From the NCBI RefSeq assembly GCF_051622035.1, contig NC_135356.1:1240001-1304000 (forward strand): DNA of 64,000 nt, written 5' to 3'. The notes under the pieces were generated by a model. The model did no database searches. It saw only the letters and a program-made list of their open reading frames with translations, and was not told the DNA's origin. How positions within the stretch are numbered: position 1 is the stretch's first letter; each line of letters opens with the position of its first letter. Made by a program: the position numbers and the translations under genes. Positions 23,770 through 33,910 of the stretch are shown one piece after another. The DNA comes from Arctopsyche grandis. Taxonomy: Eukaryota > Arthropoda > Insecta > Trichoptera > Hydropsychidae.

Positions 23770-26700
23770 CTAAGCTACCGAAGTTGACGGAATTGAAGCT
23801 GCTGTTTCTCCTCCCTCTTGCTGATCTTCCTTCCTGTCAAGTGGTCCTTGTGGTAGAATCGGCAATGGCGCCACTAGATGACTGGACCGACGAAACTCTC
23901 CGCTGGCAGTAAAGACGTCGACGACTCGAACTCTGCCATCTGGTCCGGGATACAATTTAGTGACTCGACCCAAGACCCATCGGGTTGGCAGCATGTGTTC
24001 CTCCTTTAACAGGACCATTTGACCCACACTCAGATTGTTGCTCGAGTCCTTCTTCCATTTGTGTCGTAACTGCAAAGAATGTAAATATTCCGCCGACCAA
24101 CGTTTCCAAAATGCTGCTGTGGTCAATTGTATCTGAAGCAGATTGGCATGGACATTAGTGTTATATTTAACCTCCATTGGAAGAGCGAGTAAGGATCTGC
24201 CAATTAAGAAATGTCCAGGTGTGAGGGGTAAAAGGTCTAGTGGATCCGAAGACAAGGGACTAAGAGGACGGGAATTCATGCAAGCTTCTATTTGAGTCAA
24301 TACCGTACAAAATGATTCGAAATTTAAGGTGGTGGCCTTTAACACCTTGTTTAAATGAATCTTCATGGATTTAACCGCTGCTTCCCACAGCCCTCCCATG
24401 TGAGGCGCCCTTGGCGGGTTAAACTTCCAACGAATCCCTTCGGAGGCTACATACCGTAGTAGCTTCTCCTCATGAGGACGTTCGTAAATTAATTTTACTA
24501 AATTAACGAGTTCACGACTTGCACCGACAAAATTAGTAGCATTGTCGGAATATATCGTATTGGGCCTGCCACGTCTGGCTACGAATCTTCTTAAACAATT
24601 TAAGAAATTTGAACTCGTTAAGTCTCCGACAAGTTCCAAGTGAACTGCCTTACTGGAAAAACACACAAAGACACAAACGTAACCCTTAATTATCTTAGAA
24701 TTCTTATTGCAACCACTCTTCACAGGAAAAGGTCCTGCGAAATCTATCCCCACATGACTGAAAGGAAAATTCGCAGTGGTACGTTCAAGCGGGAGTAATC
24801 CCATTAATCTATTGTGTGACAGTGGTTTATTTCTGAAACAAATGACACATGAACGCACCACTCCTTTGACAGTATTATGTCCGGCCAATGGCCAATAGGT
24901 CTGCCGCAATAACGACAGTAAGGCTTGAGTACCCAAGTGAATATATTTCAAGTGCGCATCTCGGACAATCATGTGTGTAAGTTTATGCTTATTTGACAAG
25001 ATAATGGGTGACGTTGATAGAGTTGTTCCCAGAGGAAGTCTACTTCCAACACAAATTAAATTCTCGTGGAATAGAGGGGACAATTTAGCTAATTTACTGC
25101 TACTGGGAATTGGATGTCCCTTGCTCAGCAAACGATATTCCAATGGAAATGATTCCATTTGCGATAACCTTATCAAATTATTTAAAGCATCTTTTAATTC
25201 TAAAGCGGACGGTTCGTTATTTTCTTTAACGTTTAATTGTTTATTCCTTAGTGGCCGACGAACATATGATAAAACTCGAAGGAGTCTTGGAAGATGAGAA
25301 TGTTTATCTATCCAATTATTTTCCCTCACAAGGGTAGCGTTAGTGACTACCCTTCTCTCTGGAAGATCTATTGTGATCTCAGGAGGTCTTCGAGGCCATC
25401 GTGATTCGTCTAATTTCAACCAACTAGGGCCGTCCCACCATAACGAATTATGATTTAATTCTGATGGTTGAGTCCCTCGAGAAATTAAATCTGCTGGATT
25501 GTCTGTAGAGGAGACATGGTACCACTCAATGGGTTGAGATATTGATTGGATTTCGGCCACTCGATTGGCAACGAAGGTGGTCCATTTACATGACTCTCCT
25601 CTAATCCAATGCAATGCGACGGTTGAATCCGTCCAATAATATTTTTCATTAATATGAATTGTTAATTGGTCTATTGTTGACTTCATTAACTTTGATAATA
25701 ACATAGCGGAGCACAGCTCTAAACGCGGAATAGTTACAAAACTGAGCGGAGCGACTCTCGAACGAGAACACACAAGATGACATTTGGAATTTCCCAATTG
25801 ATCAGTACATTTTACATAAATACAAGCACCATAAGCTTTCTCGGATGCGTCACAAAATCCGTGTGCCTGTATATTAATGACATTATTTAGTATTATCAAT
25901 CTAGGAATTTTATAAAGTTTCATGACTGTATTGGATAATTGACAATCTTTCCATTTTTTGAAGATTGTCTGAGGAATGAATTCATCCCAACCAATGGTTT
26001 GTTGCCAGACAGATTGCATTAATATCTTATAATTAATTAACAATGGAGATAATAGTCCTAATGGGTCGAAGATCTGACTAATTACTGATAAAAAGTTTCT
26101 TTTTGTTATATTTTCAGTCTCGACTTCGGTTTGAACCTTAAATACAAAAACGTCTTCCCGCGGTTTCCAAAATAAACCTAAAGTTTTGTGTGATTCGTTA
26201 GAGAAGTTAAAATCTGAACAATCGTCAGCTTTAACATCCGTGATTATATCGGAGTTGTTCGATGTCCATTTGCTTAAGGGCATACCGGCTGATAATAATA
26301 TGGTTTCCAGTTGAACCTTTAATAATTTACCAGCTTCAATAGTATTAGTTCCCGTGAGCAAATCATCAACATAAAAATCACGTTCGATCACTTTACTAGC
26401 GATGGGATATTTGTTTCTATTCTCCTCTGCTAACTGATTTAGACATCTAGTAGCTAAAAATGGGGCTGAAGCAGTTCCGAATGTTACTGTATTAAGCTTG
26501 TAATGCTTGAATTTACTCTGGGGATCTGTTCGCCAAATGATTCGTTGTACATTTTTATTTTTCTCTGCTATTTGAATCTGTCGGTACATCTGCTTAATAT
26601 CCGCAGTAATCACGTATTTATGGAGTCGAAAGTTGAGTAGTAAACTTAACAAATCTGATTGGACACTAGGTCCCACCATCAAAATATTATTTAGTGAGAT

Positions 26701-29031
26701 ATTAGACGTTGTCTTTGCGGACGCATCAAAAACTACACGATATTTAGTGGTAAGGCTAGACTCCTTAACCACGACGTGATGAGGTAAATAACAATGAACC
26801 TCATGTGCCTCCGGAGGTTCACACTCTGACATATGTCCTAAATTTATGTACTCTTCTAAAACTTTATTGTATTCCATTTTTAAATTATTATTGGCTAAAA
26901 AACGTCTTTCCAAAGTTTTGTGTCTTTTCTCCGCAATGTGCAATGAACTTCCTAATACTACCGGGGAATTTTTATATGGTAAAGCTACACAAAATCTACC
27001 GTTTTTATCTCGTGATGTGTGTGTTTGGAAATGTTCCTCACATCTTTTCTCCTCAAGAGATTGATGTTTTACCATAGGAACCTGGTCGATCATCCAAAAG
27101 TTTTGAATGTGACTGTCTAATTGACTTAAGCCTATGTGGCTCTTCCCTGGAGCATTATTTACTTCGGGATATGGACCAACTATTGTCCATCCGAATTCGG
27201 TATCCTTTAAGATAGGCATACCTTTTCCTAACTGGATGGTTCCTGCTTTCATAGCATGAACGCAAATCTCGGCGCCGAGCAAGAAATCGATTGGCGTCGG
27301 TTTATTCCAAAGGGGATCTGATAACTTGATTCCCGCTGGTATTGAAATTAACTGTTGATCCAGTTTCACAGTTGGAATTTCGCCAGTAATTTCTGGTAAT
27401 ACCAAACACAACACTTTGGTTGAGTAATTAGTGGTTGAAGACCTTATGGTCACCTTGGTGATGTGACGAATGCTACTTTCTTGATTAGCGATACCTACAA
27501 TTTTTTGAGAGATTTTCTCTAACTTGAAGTTATTCTTCTTAGCGAAAGATGTGGTAACATAGTTGACTTGTGAGCCGGAATCTAATAATGTGCGACCCTT
27601 AACGACCGTTCCATTGGACGTTATAATGTCTACTTGTACCGTCGGTAAAATTATCTCCCTTTGAGAGAAATGAGTAGAATGAGCATTAATTGACTTCCTT
27701 CCCGTATTATTGGAACTAAATGTATCGTCCTGATGCAACAAAGTGTGATGGTTTTGTTTGCACCTTAAGCAATTATAGTTAGACTTGCAATTTGTTATCT
27801 TATGCGATGAATTTAAACATTTAAAACACATGTTATTAGATTTAACGAATTCATTTCTTTCCATACTGGATTTTGCTTTGAATTTATCACATTTGCCTAT
27901 GAAATGATTATTTCGACAGAATGCGCATGCGTTTACCTTACTTGATGGGTTTTTGTTCGCGACATGAGTTCTCATGATTCTTTGACGACTATGAGGGAAT
28001 TCCTTCACCGTAGTTACAGATGCAGTAGATTGTAATACATTACATCTATTCTGCAAGAATGTCTCTAAACTTTCATATGGTGGCATTTCTCTGCTAACCA
28101 GCGATATTTCCCAGTCTCTTACTATATTAAAAGGTAATTTCCTTAGAACTAAACATGTTACCCATGGATCTAAAATTTCTCTCGCGTAACCCAACGATTC
28201 AATGTTTTTAATACACACTGTTACCTGATTCAATAGATTTCTCAATTCGATATGTGATTCTCTTGTGATTAATTTTAAGTCACAAAGTGAATTAATCCTA
28301 GTTTTGAGATTAAGTCTTGGTAAATTATATTGCTTGTCTAAAATACTCCAAGCTATTTCGTAATTGTCTGAGCTAATATCTAAACCTGATACAGCTGCCA
28401 AAGCGGGACCGATTAAGGATTGATGCAAATATTGCAATTTCGTGACATTCGAATATTCCGTTTTGTTTCCTATTATATTCTTAAAAGCTTGTTGAAACGA
28501 TTGCCATTCAGATGGATCTCCCTGAAATGTGGGAATGGTTAACGTCGGTAACTTATCTCTAGCAAATTTAATTGTTGCTTGCTCTACCTTTAGTTTACTA
28601 TCTTGAAAGGATTGGCAATCTAATGCTGCTTTAAGATTTTTAACTGTTATTGTAATTGCATCGTACTCTTCGTCTATTTTGGCCGCTTTCGGTATGTCTG
28701 TAAGGTTATCTAAATATTCGTAATGGAGTTTTCGGACATAATCGTATGCTTCTTTAATGGTTTGATACTGTCCTTCATCTAATTCGGAGGATTTATCTAT
28801 TTTTCCTTTTAGTCTTTGTACCGCGCCTGAATACCTTAATTCTATTGACGTCATTATAACTTCTACTTTATTTTCCTTCGCTAATATTTCTATCGATTGA
28901 GTCTGACTTCGAGTCTGATGTATTCTAGAGCTTGACCTGTCTCTAATAGGTTCTACGTCCCTAGTTGGATTTCGACCTTTATGCGACTTGGAAGTCGAAG
29001 CTTCTATTTCCTCGTTTTCAGCACTTGACAT
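23770..29031 (-). CDS. BEL/Pao gag-pol polyprotein, 1,753 aa, intact
   Basis: A retrotransposon polyprotein that supplies capsid, protease, reverse transcriptase, RNase H and integrase. It starts at the ATG of MSSAENEEIE. Domains in order: capsid-like DUF1759 (about 155-330), three zinc knuckles (C369-C372-H376-C381, C402-C405-H410-C415, C421-C424 with His 428-433), aspartic protease with LLDSGSQVNY (Asp484), and Pao reverse transcriptase (YRVVFDASAK at 764, Asp811 in DIKQMYRQI, YVDD at 887-890). RNase H follows with Asp1061, Glu1105 and Asp1135, then the integrase zinc module H1360-H1365-C1395-C1398, the catalytic core Asp1430, Asp1496 and Glu1550, and a DUF5641 tail (1640-1725). The Asp-Glu spacing of 53 residues is long, as in BEL integrases. 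No env frame follows. All visible catalytic residues are present and there is no internal stop. Confidence 0.97.
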   Translation of the reverse strand: MSSAENEEIEASTSKSHKGRNPTRDVEPIRDRSSSRIHQTRSQTQSIEILAKENKVEVIMTSIELRYSGAVQRLKGKIDKSSELDEGQYQTIKEAYDYVRKLHYEYLDNLTDIPKAAKIDEEYDAITITVKNLKAALDCQSFQDSKLKVEQATIKFARDKLPTLTIPTFQGDPSEWQSFQQAFKNIIGNKTEYSNVTKLQYLHQSLIGPALAAVSGLDISSDNYEIAWSILDKQYNLPRLNLKTRINSLCDLKLITRESHIELRNLLNQVTVCIKNIESLGYAREILDPWVTCLVLRKLPFNIVRDWEISLVSREMPPYESLETFLQNRCNVLQSTASVTTVKEFPHSRQRIMRTHVANKNPSSKVNACAFCRNNHFIGKCDKFKAKSSMERNEFVKSNNMCFKCLNSSHKITNCKSNYNCLRCKQNHHTLLHQDDTFSSNNTGRKSINAHSTHFSQREIILPTVQVDIITSNGTVVKGRTLLDSGSQVNYVTTSFAKKNNFKLEKISQKIVGIANQESSIRHITKVTIRSSTTNYSTKVLCLVLPEITGEIPTVKLDQQLISIPAGIKLSDPLWNKPTPIDFLLGAEICVHAMKAGTIQLGKGMPILKDTEFGWTIVGPYPEVNNAPGKSHIGLSQLDSHIQNFWMIDQVPMVKHQSLEEKRCEEHFQTHTSRDKNGRFCVALPYKNSPVVLGSSLHIAEKRHKTLERRFLANNNLKMEYNKVLEEYINLGHMSECEPPEAHEVHCYLPHHVVVKESSLTTKYRVVFDASAKTTSNISLNNILMVGPSVQSDLLSLLLNFRLHKYVITADIKQMYRQIQIAEKNKNVQRIIWRTDPQSKFKHYKLNTVTFGTASAPFLATRCLNQLAEENRNKYPIASKVIERDFYVDDLLTGTNTIEAGKLLKVQLETILLSAGMPLSKWTSNNSDIITDVKADDCSDFNFSNESHKTLGLFWKPREDVFVFKVQTEVETENITKRNFLSVISQIFDPLGLLSPLLINYKILMQSVWQQTIGWDEFIPQTIFKKWKDCQLSNTVMKLYKIPRLIILNNVINIQAHGFCDASEKAYGACIYVKCTDQLGNSKCHLVCSRSRVAPLSFVTIPRLELCSAMLLSKLMKSTIDQLTIHINEKYYWTDSTVALHWIRGESCKWTTFVANRVAEIQSISQPIEWYHVSSTDNPADLISRGTQPSELNHNSLWWDGPSWLKLDESRWPRRPPEITIDLPERRVVTNATLVRENNWIDKHSHLPRLLRVLSYVRRPLRNKQLNVKENNEPSALELKDALNNLIRLSQMESFPLEYRLLSKGHPIPSSSKLAKLSPLFHENLICVGSRLPLGTTLSTSPIILSNKHKLTHMIVRDAHLKYIHLGTQALLSLLRQTYWPLAGHNTVKGVVRSCVICFRNKPLSHNRLMGLLPLERTTANFPFSHVGIDFAGPFPVKSGCNKNSKIIKGYVCVFVCFSSKAVHLELVGDLTSSNFLNCLRRFVARRGRPNTIYSDNATNFVGASRELVNLVKLIYERPHEEKLLRYVASEGIRWKFNPPRAPHMGGLWEAAVKSMKIHLNKVLKATTLNFESFCTVLTQIEACMNSRPLSPLSSDPLDLLPLTPGHFLIGRSLLALPMEVKYNTNVHANLLQIQLTTAAFWKRWSAEYLHSLQLRHKWKKDSSNNLSVGQMVLLKEEHMLPTRWVLGRVTKLYPGPDGRVRVVDVFTASGEFRRSSHLVAPLPILPQGPLDRKEDQQEGGETAASIPSTSVA

Positions 29032-29223
29032 TTGTTTCAGAAAGTTGCACTATTTCGTCTCATAAATACAGTTGTTCTCTACTATAGCTGTCAATTGAAC
29101 TATTCGTAGAGATAAGGTAATAATATTCAATGATTAACCGTGAATCTTAATATTCTACTTTAACTATTATCACCAGAATCTATCCAACATATTTTGGAAG
29201 AAATTACAACCCTAAATTGGTGG

Positions 29224-29888
29224 GTGCTTGATTTAAACCACTTTGGGGCTACAAGTCTTGTGATTTATTTTAAATCACCACTGTTTCATCACACATTATG
29301 AAACAAAGAGATCTACCGATGTATGAATATGCCGGTATGTACTTGATTTAATCCACTTTGGGGCTACAAGTGTAATTCCACATTTATCGTGGAAGGGGGG
29401 GGGGGGGAGGGTGTTTCTACACACATTAAGAAACAAAGATCTACCGATATGAATATACCGGTATGTACTTGGTTTAAGCCACTTTGGGGCTACAAGTATA
29501 ATTCCACATTTATCGTGGAAGGGGGGGGGGGGAGGGTGTTTCTACACACATTAAGAAACAAAGATCTACCGATATGAATATACCGGTATGTACTTGGTTT
29601 AAGCCACTTTGGGGCTACAAGTATAATTCCACATTTATTGTGGAGGGGGGAGGGGGGAGAAAGTTTCTACACACATTAAGAAACAAAGAGATCTGCCGGT
29701 ATATGAATATACCGGTATGTACTTGGTTTAAGCCACTTTGGGGCTACAAGTATAATTCCACATTTATTGTGGAGGGGGGAGGGGGGAGAAAGTTTCTACA
29801 CACATTAAGAAACAAAGAGATCTGCCGGTATATGAATATACCGGTATGTACTTGGTTTAAGCCACTTTGGGGCTACAAGTATAATTCC
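29224..29888. repeat. Minisatellite in the BEL 5' leader, 125-129 bp units
   Basis: Units start at 29332, 29458, 29583, 29712 and 29841 (at the string CCGGTATGTACTTG), the last being partial. A diverged unit precedes them at about 29224. Each contains CCACTTTGGGGCTACAAGT, a G-rich run and ACACACATTAAGAAACAAAG. The middle units fall into two near-identical pairs: one with GATCTACCGATATG and a pure G run, the other with GAGATCTGCCGGTATATG and AGGGGGGAGAAAG. The plus-strand frame through them is an artefact. Confidence 0.95.
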
Positions 29889-30398
29889 CCACGTGCTTTG
29901 CTAATTTTACACTACATCTGATTTTACACTTTTAATACGAATTTCGATGCGACCGATGAAACATTCCTTCGTAGCGCGATATTATTTTATACAATCGCGT
30001 TAATTAATTGTTATACTTTAAAACATATTTTTAAAAACTGACCTACCCACATGATTGCCTTTTGAACAGATTGCCTGAGATTGAATACATTCACTTACTT
30101 GAATATCCTTTACGATGTTTATGTGATCGTTCCGATAATTTTGGATTACCTCTGTGTCCCATGCGTCTTTGTAGGTTATGTTTTTATTTATATATTTTCT
30201 GCGTCAATCACGCGGTCATGTACCTCTGTACATCAATCAATATATTGCTGAAATAGAAGCAAACATGTTATTAGTATTGGAAAGGTATGGATAGTAACAA
30301 AGGAACGATACCGATTTCTTAATTGACATCCATTTTTTCTCGACCACGTTTTTTCCTATTGGTTTGTCCTTTTGGTGTTGTGGCCTAGGTTACTGGTG

Positions 30399-30416
30399 TC
30401 CGGTTCGAAGTGACCA
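30399..30416 (-). other. Putative BEL primer binding site
   Basis: On the minus strand, three bases (TGA) after the 5' LTR, the sequence TGGTCACTTCGAACCGGA begins with TGG, complementary to the CCA end of a tRNA. I could not assign the tRNA. Confidence 0.6.
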
Positions 30417-30419
30417 TCA

Positions 30420-30648
30420 TGGAAAAGACTTCGATAATGGTTTGATGTAGTTTATTGAAATGTAAAATTTGCACGTGGTGGTTCAGCGGAGCGTACGGAA
30501 CACAAGTTGTCCGTACGCCGTCTGCTCGAACTCTGTCGACCGTCGCGTATTTCCGCTTGGGCCGACACTAATGCCAACTCGTCAATAATGCCAATCGACA
30601 ATCAGTTAATAAGACTGTTTGCCACACGTCATTACAAAAGTCGGAACA
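30420..30648 (-). repeat. BEL element 5' LTR
   Basis: 229 bp, matching 22506-22734 base for base as far as I could check. It carries the promoter of the element on the minus strand. No clear TATA box was recognised. Confidence 0.93.
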
Positions 30649-31125
30649 AACAATTTTAGCCGCGTTGAACAACGTTTCCGGTTGGCAAACTGAAAACACT
30701 TCGTGTATAGACTGATGCACAATATGAAAAGTAAAGTAAATTGTTGCATATTTTTCATTCTCATTATACGATTCTATCCAATTCTGTTGTTGACTGTAAT
30801 TGAATAGAAGAAAAATGTTAATTTCAACTGTCGATAACAATAATTTCAAAGCTTTTCGAATTAACCCACTCAATATCGTCCACAGTTTGGGAGATTTCTA
30901 AGGATTGTGATGCAAGCAACCAATGCAAGTAAGCAGCGTCGTTGAAACGTTCTTCGGCGATGGCATTTTGTATAAGAACTCCCAAAACTCTAGCGGCTGA
31001 TTCCGTCTGACCGCCCATGTGGTATGCTGAAAATATCACATCGATAACACAAAATAAGAAACTATTATAGAATAAATACAACTCAAATGAAGAACATTTA
31101 GAAATTCTCGATTATGTTCAATATA

Positions 31126-31474
31126 ACCAGCAGAATAGACTAGTGGTTAGCATATAATGCTTTGAACAGAGTGGTCATGGGTTCAAATCCGAGTTTGCCA
31201 ATTTATCTGATTTTTATTGAAACGGTTCCAATAAATTGGCAACCTTACCAATTTTCTCGTAAAATCTCGAGTTTTAAGCAATCTCGAATTTCACTGAATT
31301 GTATAAAATGCTGCAAATTTACAAATTTGACCATAAATGGATGTTAATTGATATGTATTTACATACTTTGTATAGTACTTGTATCAAGTGTACCTACAAT
31401 GTGTCTGGCCAGGAAGGCGCATTTGGGGTTACCTGCTAGGCCTTCCTGGTATGAATTAATAAAAAATAAATATC
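31126..31474 (+). mobile_element. tRNA-derived SINE in IFT122-A intron 13
   Basis: The head has a Pol III A-box-like TAGTGGTTAGCAT and a B-box-like GGTTCAAATCC. A body with GAGTTTGCCAATTTATCTGA and a self-complementary AAATTGGCAA follows. The tail is CAGGAAGGCGCATTTGGGG, TAGGCCTTCCTGG and an A-rich end. Three more copies occur in the window in addition to the copy B duplicates. Confidence 0.85.
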
Positions 31475-31633
31475 AAGGTACAAATTTAAATGTCTAGTAG
31501 TACATAAATTCATGTAACCATGTACGAACCTTTATGAGCTTCGATAAAATGATTGTCCCTAGCCATTTGTTGTGCATATGGTATATAAACCTCTTCCTTG
31601 TATTCCGGATTCTGTTTGACCAATTGAAACGCT

Positions 31634-32524
31634 TGTAGGAATCTCGTCGTCGTCATCGTCATCGAAACCTTCGAGAATATTCCGCAACAACAAAATACAT
31701 CGAGCGGAACACCATCAAGTATTCCAGAAAATACTACGCCTCGACGAAAGCAAATTCCTCTTGTACGCATCAACAACTAAATGCTCGTACGACCACTTCC
31801 ATCAAGCATTCCAGAAAATACTACGCCTCGACGAAAGCATTCCTCTTGTACGCATCAACAACTAAATGCTCGTACGACCACTTCCATCAAGCATTCCAGA
31901 AAATACTACGCCTCGACGAAAGCATTCCTCTCGTACGCATCAACAACTAAATGCTCGTACGCATCAATAACCACTTCCATCAAGCGTTCCAGAAAATTCT
32001 ACGCCTCGACAAAAGTGCATTCCTTTCTTACGCATCAACAAACCACCACCATCGATCAGGCGATTCAAGAAACACTATAAAAGGAGGTACAACCCAAACA
32101 ACGCCAGTCGACCCACAGCAGCAAGCGTCGACACAAAGCAGCAGACCAGTCGACATCCAGCTCCTGACCAGCCACCACTTCACTACACGGACTTGGAAGA
32201 TCAACCAGCCGACCGAGCCAGCAACACACTGCCGTATTCAGAGACTTGCTGAACATAGCCGAATGCCGAGCCAGCGACACTCTACCGTATCCAGAGACTA
32301 GCCGGACATAGCCGAATGCCGAGCCAGCGACACTCTACCACATCCAGAGACCTCTGAACGACATACTTTTACCAACAATTAACCATACTTGTGTATACGT
32401 GTTACTACCAAATAAATACCACATTCAACATATAGTTGTATTAATACCGAACACAGACGAATCTGTCTACAATACATGGCGGACTGGTGGTGAAGAAGAC
32501 CTTCACAATAAGACTAGTTCCCAT
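31634..32524 (+). mobile_element. LTR plus short internal stub, inserted in IFT122-A exon 13
   Basis: Copy B shows the uninterrupted exon. The insertion is 891 bp with ACGCT (or ACGCTTG) on both sides. An LTR-like 838 bp runs from TGTAGGAATC to CTGTCTACA, with perfect TGTAG/CTACA inverted ends. It contains four 85-93-bp tandem units (from 31713, 31800, 31885 and 31978), a TATA box ACTATAAAAGGAGG near 32,073, three 53-bp units (32213, 32266, 32319) and AATAAA near 32,411. Fifty-three bases follow, starting ATACATGGCGGACTGG, where the TGGCGG string is a possible primer site. There is no second LTR. It lies antisense to IFT122. Confidence 0.8.
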
Positions 32525-33321
32525 ACGCTTGCTCCCAATTTTCCATCTTAACTGCCATCTTGACCATTGCATGCTGATCTCCCAATTTTTGATACAGCTC
32601 GGTCGCCGACTCCAAGTGACCGATCGAGATCAAAGCCTGAGCCACCACATATAAATTATCGCTCGCACCCTTATCGAGATTACGACCCGTTTCGACCAAC
32701 CTAAAACATAAATATGTATTCTCTAAAGGTTCACCGCACACTATTCGTTTAAATAATAACTCACATGTCGTTCTGTGCCATAATATTCGCCGCACTCTTT
32801 ATGTCTCCGGCTGCCAAAAACATCTCAGCAGCCACACGAGGCTCGTTTATATGCTGAGCCCATTCAGCTCTCTTTTTTATAAGATCCGACACATCTTCCG
32901 AATCCATGTATTCCTACAAATATAAAATAGTTCTCTAAAAACAGGGTCTAAAAGGATGTAGAAAAAAGTGAAAAAAATTAATATATGTATGTATATATAA
33001 AATAATTGACAAACTCGTCCATCTGTGGATTATTTCTTAATTTTTTTGTTTAATAATTTTAATATACAACTGTACAGATATGAAGAAGACAAACTTGAGC
33101 CTTGTGGAACAGTCTAAGATCCGTGTACATTGTGAGGGCTCGGTGTGATTGGCCGTTGGATCGGTATAGCCGTGCAGCGTCGATAAACTTTCCTCGGTAT
33201 GCATAAACTTCAGCTACCGAGAGAGCTTTGGATGCATTATCGCCTTGATTTAACATTTCCTAGAATAATAATAGTACAAATTAAAACCGAGCTTTTTATT
33301 ATGCTTTCAATTGTATTCAAT

Positions 33322-33910
33322 TAGGGTTGCCAAGTGTCATGGACAAAAAAAAAGAACATTTAACAAAAAAATGTTTAGTTATAATTGTGCAGGTTATTAT
33401 TTAAGTGAAATAGTACCAAAAATGCCATTATTTTACAAGGTAATCGTAATATTCCACCAGTACAAGAAAGATTATATCTATAAGGCTAAGAATCATAATG
33501 TATATGAAAGAATCATAATTTCACAATAATTTTTAAAACAAATTTACACAAAAGTCCAAATATCTCAAAGGAAATATTATGTTACTTCCACTTTCATAAT
33601 AACAGGAACATACATACATATGTAGTTAGGAACTTGAAAAGTGCGCTTAAAAATGAATTGTTGAATTTAATCATCTTCATTCTCACTCTCAATTTCATCA
33701 CCTCTGTTATTATCCATACACTGTATTTATCCATACACTGCTAATTTGGTGCAAAAGTTTCTTAGTTTCTTATAATATAGTACGGACTGTGTGAAATTAT
33801 TGTCAAAATTGAAAAAGAGGACATTATGGGTGTAATATAAAAAAATATAGAGAACAAAAGAATTGTGTTACAAAAGACAATTCTTAAAAAAAGACCTGTT
33901 GGCAACTCTA
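33322..33910. mobile_element. hAT-like MITE with TAGGGTTGCCAA ends (copy A)
   Basis: The left end TAGGGTTGCCAA and right end TTGGCAACTCTA are inverted with one mismatch. TATTCAAT precedes the left end (33314-33321) and recurs four bases beyond the right end (33915-33922), so the right terminus may lie at 33,914. It lies in IFT122 intron 10 and is duplicated at 61,164-61,752. Confidence 0.7.

Larger units (their letters stand above)
22506..30648 (-). mobile_element. Full-length BEL/Pao LTR retrotransposon in IFT122-A exon 15
   Basis: Two LTRs of 229 bp, identical by eye, bound an 8,143-bp element. The target duplication AACAA is at 22501-22505 and 30649-30653. Copy B holds the empty site, written AAAAA there. 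Order on the minus strand: 5' LTR 30420-30648, primer binding site, 1.4-kb leader with a minisatellite, one gag-pol frame 29031-23770, a 1.0-kb 3' untranslated region, then 3' LTR 22506-22734. LTRs begin TGTTCC and end CCA on that strand. The 5-bp duplication, single long frame and Pao-type domain order define BEL/Pao. Identical LTRs and an intact frame indicate a very recent insertion. It lies in the same orientation as IFT122. Confidence 0.96.

Noticed and set aside
24971-25297. Plus-strand frame opposite the BEL integrase region
   Set aside because: Antisense shadow of the gag-pol frame.
29389-29921. Plus-strand frames with repeated MNIPVCTWFKPLWGYKYN peptides
   Set aside because: They are translations of the BEL leader minisatellite. 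Unit lengths of 125-129 bp change the frame, and the frame is antisense to the element.
31713-32060. Regularly spaced repeats resembling a CRISPR array
   Set aside because: Units are 85-93-bp direct tandem repeats without unique spacers, in a eukaryotic LTR.
31951-32301. 116-codon plus-strand frame in the exon 13 insertion
   Set aside because: Runs through the LTR tandem arrays and across the TATA box. No recognisable protein.
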